Positions 38,101-50,800 of a stretch of 64,000 bases of DNA are shown here, one piece after another. Below the pieces are notes generated by a model. The model was not told the origin of the DNA and did not search any database. It saw only the letters and a list, made by a program, of their open reading frames with translations. The stretch comes from Pardosa pseudoannulata (taxonomy: Eukaryota > Arthropoda > Arachnida > Araneae > Lycosidae): the NCBI GenBank assembly GCA_032207245.1, contig CM063502.1, positions 45,576,191-45,640,190 of the forward strand, given 5' to 3'. Each line of letters starts with the position of its first letter. Within the stretch, counting starts at the first letter, position 1. Both the position numbers and the translations under genes were made by a program.

Positions 38101-38880
38101 TCAAAAGTTATTACACAAGTGTCTCAGGTTGTGTCTCAGTGTCTCATGAAAATTAAAAACAGTCCTGGAGGTAGAAAAAAGCGGATGTGTTACGTAGAAC
38201 AATCCAGCGAGCCAGTGGGGAAGGTTAGAGAGCCGGACGAATACTCGGATTAAGAACATTAGTTTCCTTAAGGCGCCTACTATGTTCACCCAGATTGTAG
38301 TTTGCAATATTAAAATTATCTTCGTTATTAGAGCATATTTGGTAAAGAATTTGTTTGTAGTGTTAACAATCTCCTTAGAAACCAGGTTGATGTTGAAGAG
38401 AATTTGTAAATTGTTTCATTAGAAATATAACCGTGTGCTTTTCAAATAGACCTTAACATTTTATTTTTTGTTGTTTTAAGTCTCTGAATCTCAATATTAG
38501 CCGCAGACCCCCAGACCGGGGATGCATAGAAGAGAAAGAACCGCAAGACTGTCTTAAAGAAGAGCTGTTTATTTTCTAATATTATTTGATTCTGATACAG
38601 GAGGTCAGCAATGTCCTTCCTAACCTTAAAAAATTTACCAATGACATACACAATAACTTTTATCCAAGTTAAATGATTACCTAAATAAACACCAAGCTAT
38701 TTAACCTCACTCTCAAAGTAAACAAGTTGACCACAGGCCATGACAGGTGGCTGTAGAATCTTATGCAGGGATGTTGCGGCTGCACCAATTGTTCCAAACT
38801 GAGCCGATTTCCGATATCTGCACTCAGTTGCTCCCACAATGGTATTTTAACAGTAATTGTACCATTTTGCATATTTAGGC
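38101..38880 (-). pseudogene. Jockey-like LINE reverse transcriptase C-terminus
   Basis: Minus-strand frames, with stops and frameshifts between them, carry the end of a non-LTR retrotransposon ORF2. VYFESEVK, a stop, then LGVYLGNHLTWIK matches the KYLGVxLDxxLTW block after the reverse transcriptase palm. ENKQLFFKTVLRFFLFYASP with VWGSAANIEIQRLK matches the LLYKxxLRPxLxYASPVWG motif of the Jockey/I group, followed by LKTTKNKMLRSI. The catalytic YxDD part is not present. The enzyme would have copied its own RNA into DNA at a genomic nick, but this piece is a dead 5'-truncated copy, the usual fate of LINEs. No poly(A) tail was resolved at its 3' end. Confidence 0.85.
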
Positions 38881-39314
38881 AGTTTTTACACTTTCAAACT
38901 TGATCAGTAATTTCGTCAGTTCTGCTATTTGAAGAATTTTCCTCGCAGAACGTTACTGAATACTAAACTTTAGGGGTGGGGAACATTTCATATTTGTTAT
39001 GCTTACTTTGTCAGGTAAAGTACATAAAGAAAGAGAAAAGAAGTTCCTGCTTCGACCATGCTGCTTCTCTTCGGTACTACTAATACTGAAGATTGTCCAA
39101 AATATCCAACTAAAAATTAAAATTCAGTACCCACTAAAAAGAAATACGTTTATAGCCTGTGAAAATATGGAAATTTTCAGCTCTTTGGTGGAGTTCCGCT
39201 TCTTTGTTTTTCTACAGCCAATTTCTGCCTTTTATTATAAAATTTCGCGTTTGTAAGTTTTTGAGCGTGTGTGAGAACTTCAGAAAATTCTGCTTTTTCC
39301 AAAATCTCTTTTCT

Positions 39315-39322
<8 letters not shown>
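38881..39322. other. unassigned sequence
   Basis: Two overlapping plus-strand frames (38,999-39,256 and 39,159-39,392) are Phe/Ser-rich without a recognised domain. Confidence 0.4.
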
Positions 39323-39345
<23 letters not shown>

Positions 39346-39346
39346 T
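39323..39346. repeat. poly(T) tract, 24 bases
   Basis: Uninterrupted T run. It could be the tail of a minus-strand retrocopy, but no matching body was recognised on its right side. Confidence 0.8.
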
Positions 39347-41385
39347 GAAATCGGAAAGAAGTTCGCGTATTGGCGAGATTATCATCCCTTGAAACGAGAT
39401 TTTTAACTTATGGGGGATCAACCATTTAACACTCTTCCCTATTACTGATTGATCCGGTAATGTAATGTTAACAGTTTATTAAAAATGATAATCAAGAAGT
39501 CCGCAGATCGGGAAAATATGGAAATGATTTACTAAAAACAAATATTCGTTTACATAAGGATTCGGTCAAGAGCCATTCACAAAGCTCTGTTCTGTCGAGA
39601 GGTGAATGACCACTTCGGACATGGAAGTCATATTTGTAGATATGTTTAAATTGAGATTAAATTCACATTATTTGGAATACATCAACAATCTTTTAAATTA
39701 ATTTTTGAAGTTGATATCCCTGTATTTAGATTTTGGTGTGAAGCGAAGGAGGGAATGGGGGGAGGGTTGAAATCTCCCGTAAGTATTGCTGTATGCATGT
39801 ATTATATATGTGCACAGTGTGTCAGAATTAAAAAAATTTTTTAAACAACCTCTCATGTTCAGTCTGCATGGAAAGTTCTTATTTATTAGAATCAAAGTAA
39901 ATTTAGCAAAACTAATTAAATAAAATTAAAGAATTTATGCTGACAACCTCATTTATTTACGATAATAACTAAATAGGTATAATATGCCTTAAAATAAGAA
40001 AAAAAAAATTTCATTTAAAGCTTCTTATGAGTGATGTTTCCCCTTATGTGAAGACGTAACAAACTTGATTTGCATTATTTTTAAGTTATGAATATTTCTA
40101 TTATTTTATGTAACAATCAGAAGGTTTCTTGTTCTATTTCAACACACAACAGTTGTTAAATAAAACAATATGTGGATTCAGATAGACTACATTTACTTAG
40201 TGATGGTTGCATGCCCGCGGAAAATCCATCGACTGAGTGCAGAGATTTGGGGGTAAATAAATACACAGAAGTAACCCTGGTAAAAATTCAATAAGTTATA
40301 AACAAAATAAATATTTTCTTTGAAATATGAGTTTTGAAATTTATCGTGATCACAATACTTTCTTATTTTGTAAAGAGAATAGCAATGGAGGAAGAAAACA
40401 CACATTGCTACTTTTGTCATAAACACATATAAAACGTGAGGTAAAGATTCGATCAAAGAAGCTTAAGCAGTTTCTATTGCATAAGCATTTATTAAAACCA
40501 CTGCAACATATCAGCGATGAAAAAGGAACAGCTGACTTTAAAATGCCGCCAGCGCGAGGACGACTTTATGATAACAGTAGCAGGTGTTTGTTCTCTTTGA
40601 GTTGTAACAAGACAAAAGTGTCTCATTGACATAAAATTCAGCTACGGTAATATTTTACGTTCTAGATTCGTTTGGTCTAATTTATTTGCATTTCTTTTAA
40701 GCTGCATCTCAGCTTAGCAAGAAATTGGGGAGAATGGATTCATCCTTTGTACTTAGGTCTCAAACTTAATGCAAAAATACTTATAATATATGTCTTCTTA
40801 TGTAGGATTACCACCCCACATTCCCTCCTTTCCTTTGTGCTAAAGAAAATAACTGGTAAGATTTTGAATATTTTTTTATTTGTTAGGAAAGAACTTTAAT
40901 CACGAAAGTTTTCAATGTTCTTTTGTTTTACAAAATGAAGGTTGTAGTTGTTTTAAAATTTTAATTAGTTTTTAGATTATATTACATGCCAGGAATAAAT
41001 ATAACTTCTTGAACAAAATAAAGCACTTTCAGAAAACGAATATTACATTTTTATTACATACATTTTCCTTCCTAAAATTTTGAAAAATAAACTAAAGTTA
41101 TAAAATTAAAATATCTGGTGAATTATATTTGCACTCGGGTAATTGATGATTGCATATGATTTATGCGAGATAATTTAATAAAATCGAGATGCAAATAATA
41201 ATTTTAAGCACATGACATGAAATACACTTTAAATATTTTTCATTTTTCAAACATTTACTCTTCTAGCTGCTGAATAAATTAACATTTAACAGATGTCGAA
41301 AGAAACCGAAAGGAAATAAATTAACCAAATACCAATCGATAAAATGAAATAGCTAATATGAATCCTGCAAAAAAGAACAAAAGTA
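39347..41385. other. AT-rich unassigned sequence
   Basis: No gene, RNA or element recognised on either strand. Confidence 0.5.
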
Positions 41386-41552
41386 AACGATGGACGAATG
41401 GTAACTTTCGGTGACGGAGTTCATGGGCTCGAATCCCACTGCGGTATGGAGGTTCGTAGCCGTTCGGAATCGGCTTTAAGCAATAGGTAACGTTCTGATT
41501 AGACCCCTCGTGTTACAAAAACGTATAATGTAGTACTCCAAACCAGCTAAAC
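41386..41552 (+). mobile_element. tRNA-derived SINE, family A, copy 3
   Basis: Plus orientation. The head starts CGATGGACGAATGG, with a deletion in the middle of the tRNA-like part. Box B (GGGCTCGAATCCC) is present and the body GTTCGTAGCCGTTCGGAATC continues to CTCCAAACC. It is diverged from copy 2 but keeps the same order throughout. Confidence 0.8.
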
Positions 41553-42069
41553 CAAAAAGAAGCAAAACCTCAAAACTAATCTTTAACACTATAAAATGAA
41601 TTAATTTACTTAAAAGTTTTAATCATCTAGCAAGTTATGAATAGAAAAAAATATATGAAATGAATATGAAATGATTCTGAATATGAAAAAATATATGAAT
41701 GAATTTGAAAAATATATAAAATGAAAAGCTGCCATAAAAAAGAAGTAATAAATGCATTTAAAGATAATTTTGGAAGATTTTTAACATTCACAAGAAATGT
41801 TCAGTTAAAAAATTCCTTATTTAAAACTGATATTATTGTTTTTCTTCACGTCGATTTTAAAAAGAAAGAATTTAAAAGAGATCTAAAAAGGATTTAAAAA
41901 AGAATTAAGCATGGCAAGTTAAAAAAACGAAAGAATATTTTGATTCAATTTGCATCATTTTACATCATTTTGAGGTCAGTATTTGAAAGTTAGTAGGGAG
42001 CTATTAAACAAAATATCGAGATCAGTTAGACTCAGAATGACTTCTGGCTTGTTATGTCCAACACATAAA
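41553..42069. other. AT-rich unassigned sequence
   Basis: Imperfect ATATGAA-type simple repeat at about 41,650-41,722. Nothing else was recognised. Confidence 0.5.
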
Positions 42070-42215
42070 TGGCTAAACGATGGCTGAATGGGAAGGGCGC
42101 TCCTCTTTGGCACAGGAGTTCAAATGTTCAAATCGTACTTCTAGCATGGATGCTCGAAACTCTTCAAAATTGGCTGTAATAGGTAGATACTGGTCTATTT
42201 CTCACTTTCACTCCA
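42070..42215 (+). mobile_element. tRNA-derived SINE, family A, copy 4 (diverged)
   Basis: The head CGATGGCTGAATGGGAAGGG and a damaged box B (TGTTCAAATCGTA) are followed by a strongly diverged body that still aligns: ATGCTCGAAACTCTTCAAAAT, then GGCTGTAATAGGTAGAT. The 3' boundary is uncertain. The 80-codon open frame here is a by-product of the SINE sequence. Confidence 0.65.
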
Positions 42216-42329
42216 GTTTGTCCACTCTAGTCTCTCGTGACAAATATTTCAAGTACGAGCTTACTTTCGATAGAAATAGTAAAGCTTATTTTAAACGTTC
42301 CTTAGCTGCCGTTTCATTTTAGAGACGGT

Positions 42330-42443
42330 CTCACCAAAGTCGTTTAATGGCTAACCGCGATTAATCTCTGTTTAAAAGGAGAATTGCGTCCCCCCCCCAC
42401 TGGTTGGCATCAAGGGTGAATAGCAGTTAACGACTTTGGTGAG
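42330..42443. mobile_element. small fold-back element (114 bp)
   Basis: The ends form a perfect 15-bp inverted repeat, CTCACCAAAGTCGTT, with weaker complementarity further in (GGCTAAC against GCTATTC). The interior holds a run of C at about 42,391. Size and structure suit a miniature inverted-repeat element or a fold-back remnant. No target duplication was identified. Confidence 0.6.
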
Positions 42444-44372
42444 GCATGCCCTTAATTGTAAACAATTACAGATTATATTTAACCAACTATAATGAGCCGA
42501 AACCTAAGTATTCTCAATAATAAATTGCATTACTATCCACAATTTATTGAAGTCTTTATTTTATCTAAGAATTTAACAAGGGAATCTAAACTGACGGAGT
42601 TTTTTTATATTTTCACATAAATTGTTAAAGGTAAATATGGCTTTCATTCCACATATTGATGATGCATTTTTGTGTAGTTATGAATAACATATTATTATTA
42701 CATAATTTTTAGATTTTAATAAAGGTTTGACATTTATACAGATTTTTCTTTTTGAGGGACTGTAAACGATCGGAATAGTCGATTTTTTAGACTGGCTACG
42801 TTATTATGACGAAAATCCCCTCTAGAGTCGCAAAAGCTCCCATCTTCGATAAAACCTAACGGCCAAAATGTATTTCTAGTGACGTCATTAAATTATCCAG
42901 TGGTGTGTGATGATCGCCTTACTTTGACTGCATATTTACGTATGTGTACGTTACAAAATATTAATTTATACACACCTATCGCAGTTTGTAAAATCTACCC
43001 GAAATATCAAAGAAATAAAATGCAAAAAAATTTTTCTTTACCTATTACATCGATAATTCCATTTTAAAATACAGCGTATTTGGGCAGATGTTTATAATTT
43101 TGATACGCGCTTAAACGGTTATGTAATATGATTGGCTGTCGCAATATGACATTACAGACTTCTGTTTGAATAGCTAATTAGCTATTCGAGCAGAAAACAA
43201 AGGTTCGTAAGCCTTTTTTACTTATCGAATTTTAAAATGTACTATAAGTAACTTCAGACAGGAACTCTTAAGGTAAGCATACACTACTAGTAAATATTAT
43301 TATGTGTCACGTTAGTTGATGCTTATTTCTATTTTTTCGTGCTTAGTAACTTATTTATATGTTTTCAACCATTTGTGAACACCAGTTTATAAACAGCCAA
43401 ACAAATACATTTTAAGATTTTTTCCATAAGCAAATAAAATGGACTATGTAAAAAATCTATAACATAAATGATTTTTTTTATAATTGAGTACAGATGCTGA
43501 GTAAAGAAAAAAATTTCTTTTTGTGCAATAGAATTTTTATTGAAGTTGTAACACATACACTTATGTATTACTCAGAACCAAATATATACGAATAGTGCGT
43601 CTAATAAAAATTTTCATGCAACGGAAATGTATATTATAATTGTAATACAACTCCCTGTATTCGATAAAAATAATTTTGTATACGCAAGTTATATGTAATT
43701 TTATAAAAATAGGGTCATACCAAGAACAAACCCTTTTAAAAGACGTAATCACAAAATTTTTTATAAATGAAAACACAAATTTAAGTTAAAATTAGACCAA
43801 TTTTTTTAAAAACGCATAAAATAACTAATTATTTAATATTTTTTAAACTTTCTCCTGAAAATGATTACATTAAACTTTAATGTTAAAGGAACTGACTTTT
43901 TTACTCATTATTTTTATTAAAAAATTTCCTGTTTTATCAACTTTTTAAGATTTAAAAAATTTAATTTAGATATAATAACCCAGATAAAAAAATTTTATTA
44001 AAATATATACTTTATCAAAAAGTTGTATAAAATATGTTATGTACAGGATAAAATTTTATAAAAAAAAAAAATGAAAAATGAAAATATTAAGTACGCGGTT
44101 TCATTAACTATAAGCATTTTAGAAATCATTTTTGTAAAATCTAGTAATAATGCAAACATATTACAATGAAAATCAAATTAAAAAAAATCTAAAAAATTTA
44201 AAATCTTTTTATTTGAATAATTGATAGATTTTTTAGCCTCTCAAATGATAAAAATTTCTACAAATCTAATTGAATACAAATGAATCAATATATATAATTA
44301 AATATTTTTAGATGACTGAATTAAAAATAATCTTGAAATTAAAATTTCTTTTAATTTTTAATATATAAAAAT
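42444..44372. other. AT-rich unassigned sequence with a GC-richer patch
   Basis: The stretch 42,755-42,940 is less AT-rich and contains a TGACGTCA palindrome at about 42,881-42,888, which could be a CRE-type site by chance. A 20-bp perfect palindrome lies at 43,168-43,187. No gene was recognised downstream, so a promoter call is not justified. Confidence 0.4.
43168..43187. repeat. 20-bp perfect palindrome
   Basis: GAATAGCTAATTAGCTATTC reads the same on both strands. No surrounding element structure was seen. Confidence 0.8.
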
Positions 44373-44376
44373 TTAA

Positions 44377-44456
44377 CACTAAATCTACCAAGAGGGTCAA
44401 ATGACCCCATTTTTCGTTATTTTTGCCCTTATAAAAATGTCCCTCTTAGTTTAGTT
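44377..44456. mobile_element. tiny TTAA-flanked piggyBac-type element (candidate)
   Basis: TTAA at 44,373-44,376 and 44,457-44,460 encloses 80 bp. The left end CACTAAATCTACCAAGAGGG pairs imperfectly with the right end (AACTAAACTAAGAGGGACA read on the complement). A palindromic GGGTCAAATGACCC lies just inside the left end, comparable with the subterminal palindrome of the piggyBac copy at 26.7 kb. The small size and imperfect ends keep this a candidate. Confidence 0.5.
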
Positions 44457-47335
44457 TTAATGTTTCTTCATCAATGTGTGCACATATTACATACTGTGTT
44501 TGAGCCCCGATATATTCGCACTTCCAATCTGACTTGCGGAGCTTTGAGCTACACTACTATAATATTATTATGTTATTATTTGTTTATTTCTATTTTTTTT
44601 TATTAGTTTTTTATATCATTTTTTCGCCTTTGAATATTAAGTTCCCTTCAAAAACAAAAAATTATTTAATTTTATTCAAGTTAATTCCATTAAATTTTTT
44701 TTTTAATGAATTTTTTTCTATTAATTTGCAGAATAGTTATAATGACAGTATACAGCTTTTCAATTGATGATCAAGAATTGTTATTTTATTAATAGTTGTA
44801 TTAAAATTTATGTATTTCGATAACACCAATAATTTTTGAATAGTGGTTTTTAATATTTAATATTATACAGGGATAGGAACAAATCTTAAATGTACATAAA
44901 ACAAACAAATTACTGGTAATATGTAGCAAGTAAGTTTTAATATATATTAGACCTTAGAGTTTTATGGGACAACCTTAAGCGGTCACACAGCTTTTAAAAT
45001 AACGTAATTCGACTAAATAATTTTTATAATCCTGAAAAAGTTAATGTAAGCATCAATTTGTTAAGGAAACGAAATTTGCAATTAACTAATTATTTTACTT
45101 CCATAACACATTTTTTTCGGATCAACTTTTTTTCTTAATATTTCCTAGTATGATTTATCTTTTAGTGACTTCGTAATGTTTAATGCCCATTACTTTTATA
45201 TTTCACTGAAATTTCTGGGCAGTGACCATTAAAGTGGTTGAATTATAAACTGGGTATGTGTTTTTTAATTCACAGGATTTTGTTACAGCGTTTAATAACG
45301 CGAAGCAGATAAAAACAAAGATGTTAAAATATATACTTTAAAATAATTGTTTATGTAAACTGTTTGTACCGAAAGTGGCTATTATACCCGGGTTTTTGAT
45401 GTAATATAGAAGCCAACCATACAGTGAAAAAATGAAAATAGTTAATGTACAGTGCAGTAGAAATATTCAGTGAATTCTGATAAGCGTTTCAATTTTTAAG
45501 AAACATTTTTGTATCTAAATCTACATATTTTATCGTGTAGTTTTATGCATTATTTATTTATGATAATTCCAAATAAGCTAAATCTAGCTAATGACAGTGC
45601 TAAAATAATAGCTTATTATTACCTTTTAGATGTTTTTATAGTCTCTAGAAAAATTTCTGTGGCGGTTATTCACAAAACTTCTAATTGAATCAAGTAATGT
45701 CCATATTATATTAAATATATTTTTAGATTGATTGACTGATTATTATAACTATTCTGTACATTTGCAAATTAACTGTTCTCGTAATTAATTTATAAATCGA
45801 AGAATGTTTAAAAAATCTCAGAAACCCTTTTTCGTTATTTTTGCCCTTATAAAAATGTCCGGTAGTTTTAGGTTAAAATATTACATCAAATGTGTGCACA
45901 TATACACAGAACATACTGTGCAGCCCTACGACGTATGATGCACTTCCAATCTGGCTTACGGAGCTTTGAGCTACTCAGGCTGGATCTTGATGAATATATG
46001 CTTATTCTATTTGTTTTTACCTTGCGTATAAAAGTCTTTTCCATTTATTTTTATTCAGTTTCTCTTCCCAGAATATAATTTTAAGCCTTTTCCCTTCAAA
46101 TTGTTAAAATTTTATTTTTATTCAAGTTAAGCCAAGTTCAGTCAAGTTAAATTTTTGTTTAATTTACTTCGGATTTTTTTTTCTATTAATTTTGCGCATG
46201 CAATATTAGTAATTATATTTCAGCCATTTATCAATTGATGATCATAAGATATTAAATCGATAGTTATTTAATAACTCACGAAAAATGTAAAAGTTAGTGT
46301 TCAGGATGGAGAACCACGTTTACTCTTCAAAATTGAAAACTGGTTTTTAATATTTAATATTGTACAGGGATAAGGTATCTTAAAAATGGTAACATAAAAC
46401 AAAACAAATTACTGGGTATTTTGTGTTTACACCTACCTTAAACTGTTAAACTTGTGCTATAAAGGGAAATCTTTTGAAATCTTATGTCCGTTTTATTTCA
46501 ATAAAATTTATACATGTTATAAAGGGTTCAAAACATGATTTCCTTCTCATTTTGATGTATTTTGATGTATTTGTAACTTAGACTTCGAGTGCATTTTTAT
46601 CTAAATTTTACTTAATATTTTGGATTCTGTTTACCAAATTCTTATCATAAATTTGGAATCCTACTTTATTATTATTATTTAAGTTTTTTTAACGAGGTTT
46701 AATAAGTTACACACTGTATAACTGTGTGTATGTAATACTAAGAAAGATCTATAAAAACTGTTAAATATTTTAGAAAGTAAAATGCTTTACTCAAACTATT
46801 TAATATTAATAAAATGTGATACCTACTTATGTATTTATGTTAATATTGTAGCGGCTGATCACAAGGAGGCCAAAATTAAGAATAATAGTTTTCAAGGAAC
46901 GAAGAATCAGTTTTATTCTAAAACATTTCTGTTTGGAAATTCAAGGTAAGATAATCAATTTATTTTTATACATAATATTCATTGTGAGAATTTAAAATTC
47001 CAAATATTTCACTAAATCTCGCTTGTTAGATTTTGTAGATGCATATGTTACCTTTTGTATCTTTCGGTGGGGGGATTGATCTAGTCATCTGAAATTCATT
47101 TGTCTGTGATGCGGTTATGTTACTCTTCCAAATAGAGTTGGGTTCGATTATAAAGGATGATTTAGATAATTTATGCCACATTCGTGTAATACTGACATCG
47201 TATGTTCAGTTCTCGTAATTAAAAGATGAATCGAAGATTGTTGAAAAAAATTCAGAAACAATTTTATTAGACAAAAAATATTAAATAACTTGAGGAGTTC
47301 AGGAGTCATAGGTTAAAATATTACTCATAGTATGG
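44396..47335 (+). repeat. diverged duplications spaced about 1.44 kb
   Basis: Sequence at 44,410-44,930 recurs at about 45,832-46,425 in the same order. Shared words include CGTTATTTTTGCCCTTATAA, TGTGTGCACATAT, CACTTCCAATCTG, GGAGCTTTGAGCTAC, TTTTTAATATTTAATATT and ACAGGGATA. A third partial copy is at about 47,205-47,335, matching 45,770-45,890 (GTTCTCGTAATTAA, ATCGAAGA, TTCAGAAAC, AGGTTAAAATATTAC). The equal spacing suggests an old tandem duplication with unit about 1.44 kb, now interrupted by indels. No gene lies inside. Confidence 0.65.
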
Positions 47336-47857
47336 ATGATACTCCTTTAAAATTGATAAAGTAGTATGTCAATGACTCGTGTTGCAAAGAATATACCATA
47401 GCGATCGATACCAAACCGAATATTCACATTTAGTTAGCTTCTTCCCAGGTAAAGTATCTGATAGTGCAAAATACTTTCAGTAAATTTTAACTAATTACTA
47501 AAAATAATTTTAATATTAAAATTGTATTTTTCATTGAGATGTTTCATACATTAATATTTCCTCCATGTCAATACATCTTGATAAACATTCGACTGGTCTA
47601 AACGCCTTTATTTTTTTAATAGTTTTAATATTTTGAACATTAAATAACCGTTTATAAAAATATATACAGGAATTCAGAGAATATCTAAAGTGTTACATTT
47701 TGTGCTAGAACATTTTAAGTTACTCCCAAAAGTTCATAATTCTCTCAATTACAGATATTAAAATGTGTGTAAATTATTTGAAAATGTAATAAGTTAATAT
47801 ATTTTAGAACATTAGACCTCAGTAAATGAAACTTACTTAAGCTTAGACAAAAAATGT
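47336..47857. other. AT-rich unassigned sequence left of the satellite
   Basis: No feature recognised. It directly adjoins the satellite array. Confidence 0.5.
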
Positions 47858-50800
47858 CTGCAGTACACAGCAAATACACTACATTTACTGAAATTTTTGT
47901 CAATCTGTATTGATAGAAGACAGTTGCAATGCCAGATTATTCTAAAAAGTTGTGTGCTCATAGTCAGTGCACCCCCATTAAATGTTAGGGCAGTCGTATG
48001 GACATTCATGCATTGCAACTGGTCTTTCGACACGCTCAAGCCAATCTACACTTGAGATGGCATTATTACATATAGAACTTGTACCAGTACATTTAGATAT
48101 TTTTACACTGCAGTAACTTATTTTTGTTAACATGTAGAACATGTAGAACTTATACCAGTACATTTAAATATTTTTACATTGCAGTAACTAATTTTTGTCA
48201 CCCTGTATTAATAGAGGACAGTTGCAATGCCAGATTATTCTAAAAAATGTGTGCTCCTAGTCAGTGCATCCCCATTAAATGTTTTATTAGTTGTATGGAC
48301 TTTCATGCATTGCAACTGGTCTTCTGACAAGCTCAAGCCAATCTATACTTGAGATGGCATTATTCCATATAGAACTTGTACCAGTACATTTAGATATTTT
48401 TACACTGCAGTAACTAATATATTGTCAGCCTGTATTAATAGAAGAGAGTTGCAATGCCAGATTATTTTAAAAAGATGTGTGAAAATCGTCAGTGCAGCTC
48501 CATTAAATGTTAGTGCAGTCGTATAGACATTCATGCATTGCAACTGGTCTTCTGACAAGCTCAAGCCAATCTATACTTGAGATGGCATTATTCCATATAG
48601 AACTTGTACCATTATATTTAAATATTTTTACACTGCAGTAACTAATTTTTGTCAACCTGTATTAATAGAAGACAGTTGCAATGCCAGATTATTCTAAAAA
48701 GTTGTGTGCTCATAGTCAGTGCACCCCCATTTAATGTTAGGGCAGTCGTATGAACATTAATGCATTGCAGCTGGTCTTTTGACAAGCTCAAGCCAATCTA
48801 TACTTGAGATGGCATTATTCCATATAGAAATTGTACCAGTACATTTAAATATTTTTACACTGCAGTGAATGTAATTTTTATGTCACCCTGTAATTGTAGA
48901 AAACAGTTGCAATGCCAGATTATTCTAAAAGATGTGTGTACATAGTTAGTGCACCTCCATTAAATGTTAGTGCATTCGTATAGCCATTCATGCATTGCAA
49001 CTTGTCTTTCGACAAGGTCAAGCCAATCTATACTTGAGATGGCATTATTCCATATAGAACTTGTACCAGTACATTTAAATATTTTTACACTGCAGTAACT
49101 AATTTATTGTCAGCCTGTATTAATAGAAGACAGTTGCAATGCCAGATTATTCTAAAAAGTTGTGTGCTCATAGTCAGTGCACCCCCATTTAATGTTAGTG
49201 CAGTTGTATAGGCATTCATGCATTGCAACTGGTCTTTCGACAAGGTCAAGCCAATCTATACTTGAGATGGCATTATTCCATATAGAACTTGTACGATTAC
49301 ATTTAAATATTTTTACACTGCAGTAACTAATTTTTGTCAACCTGTATTAATAGAAGACAGTTGCAATGTCAGATTATTCTAAAAATTGTGTGCTCATAGT
49401 CAGTGCACCCCATTAAATGTTAGGGCAGTCGTATGGACTTTCATGCATTGCAGCTGGTCTTTTGACAAGCTCAAGCCAATCTATACTTGAGATGGCATTA
49501 TTCCATATAGAACTTGTACCAGTACATTTAGATATTTTTATACTGCAGAAACTAATTTATTGTCAGCCTGTATTAATAGAAGACAGTTGCAATGCCAAAT
49601 TATTCTAAAAGATGTGTGCACATAGACAGTGCAACTCCATTAAATGTTAGTGCAGTCGTATAGACATTCATGCATTGCAACTGGTCTTCTGACAAGCTCA
49701 AGCCAATCTATACTTGAGATGGCACTATTTAATATAGAAATTGTATCAGTACATTTAAATATTTTTACACTGCAGTAACTAATTTTTGTCACCCTTTTTA
49801 ATAGAGGACAGTTGCAATGCCAGATTATTCTAAAAAATGTGTGCTCCTAGTCAGTGCACCTCCATTAAATGTCAGGGCATTCGTATAGGCATTCATGCAT
49901 TGCAACTGGTCTTTCGACAAGGTCAAGCCAATCTATACTTGAGATGGCATTATTCCATATAGAACTTGTACCAGTACATTTAGATATTTTTATACTGCAG
50001 TAACTAATTTATTGTCAGCCTGTATTAATAGAAGACAGTTGCAATGCCAGATTATTCTAAAAGATGTGTGTACATAGTTAGTGCACCTCCATTAAATGTT
50101 AGTGCAGTCGTATAGACATTCATGCATTGCAACTGGTCTTCTGACAAGCTCAAGCCAATCTATACTTGAGATGGCACTATTTAATATAGAACTTGTATCA
50201 GTACATTTAAATATTTTTACACTGTAGTAACTAATTTTTGTCACCCTGTATTAATAGAAGACAGTTGCAATGCCAGATTATTCTAAAAAGTTGTGTGCTC
50301 ATAGTCAGTGCACCCCCATTTAATGTTAGGGCAGTCGTATGAACATTAATGCATTGCAGCTGGTCTTTTGACAAGCTCAAGCCAATCTATACTTGAGATG
50401 GCATTATTCCATATAGAAATTGTACCAGTACATTTAAATATTTTTACACTGCAGTAACTAATTTATTGTCAGCCTGTATTAATAGAAGGAAAGTTGCAAT
50501 GCCAGATTATTCTAAAAAATGTGTGCTCCTAGTTAGTGCACCTCCATTAAATGTTAGTGCAGTTGTATAGGCATTCATGCATTGCAACTGGTCTTTCGAC
50601 AAGGTCAAGCCAATCTATACTTGAGATGGCATTATTCCATATAGAAATTGTACCAGTACATTTAAATATTTTTATACTGCAGTAACTAATTTATTGTCAG
50701 CCTGTATTAATAGAATACAGTTGCAATGTCAGATTATTCTAAAAGATGTGTGCACATAGACAGTGCAACTCCATTAAATGTTAGTGCAGTCGTATAGACA

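Noticed and set aside
42080..42322. 80-codon plus-strand frame
   Set aside because: Its first half is the tRNA-like head and body of a SINE copy.
42881..42888. CRE-type promoter element (TGACGTCA)
   Set aside because: An isolated 8-bp site with no gene, transcript evidence or core promoter pattern nearby.
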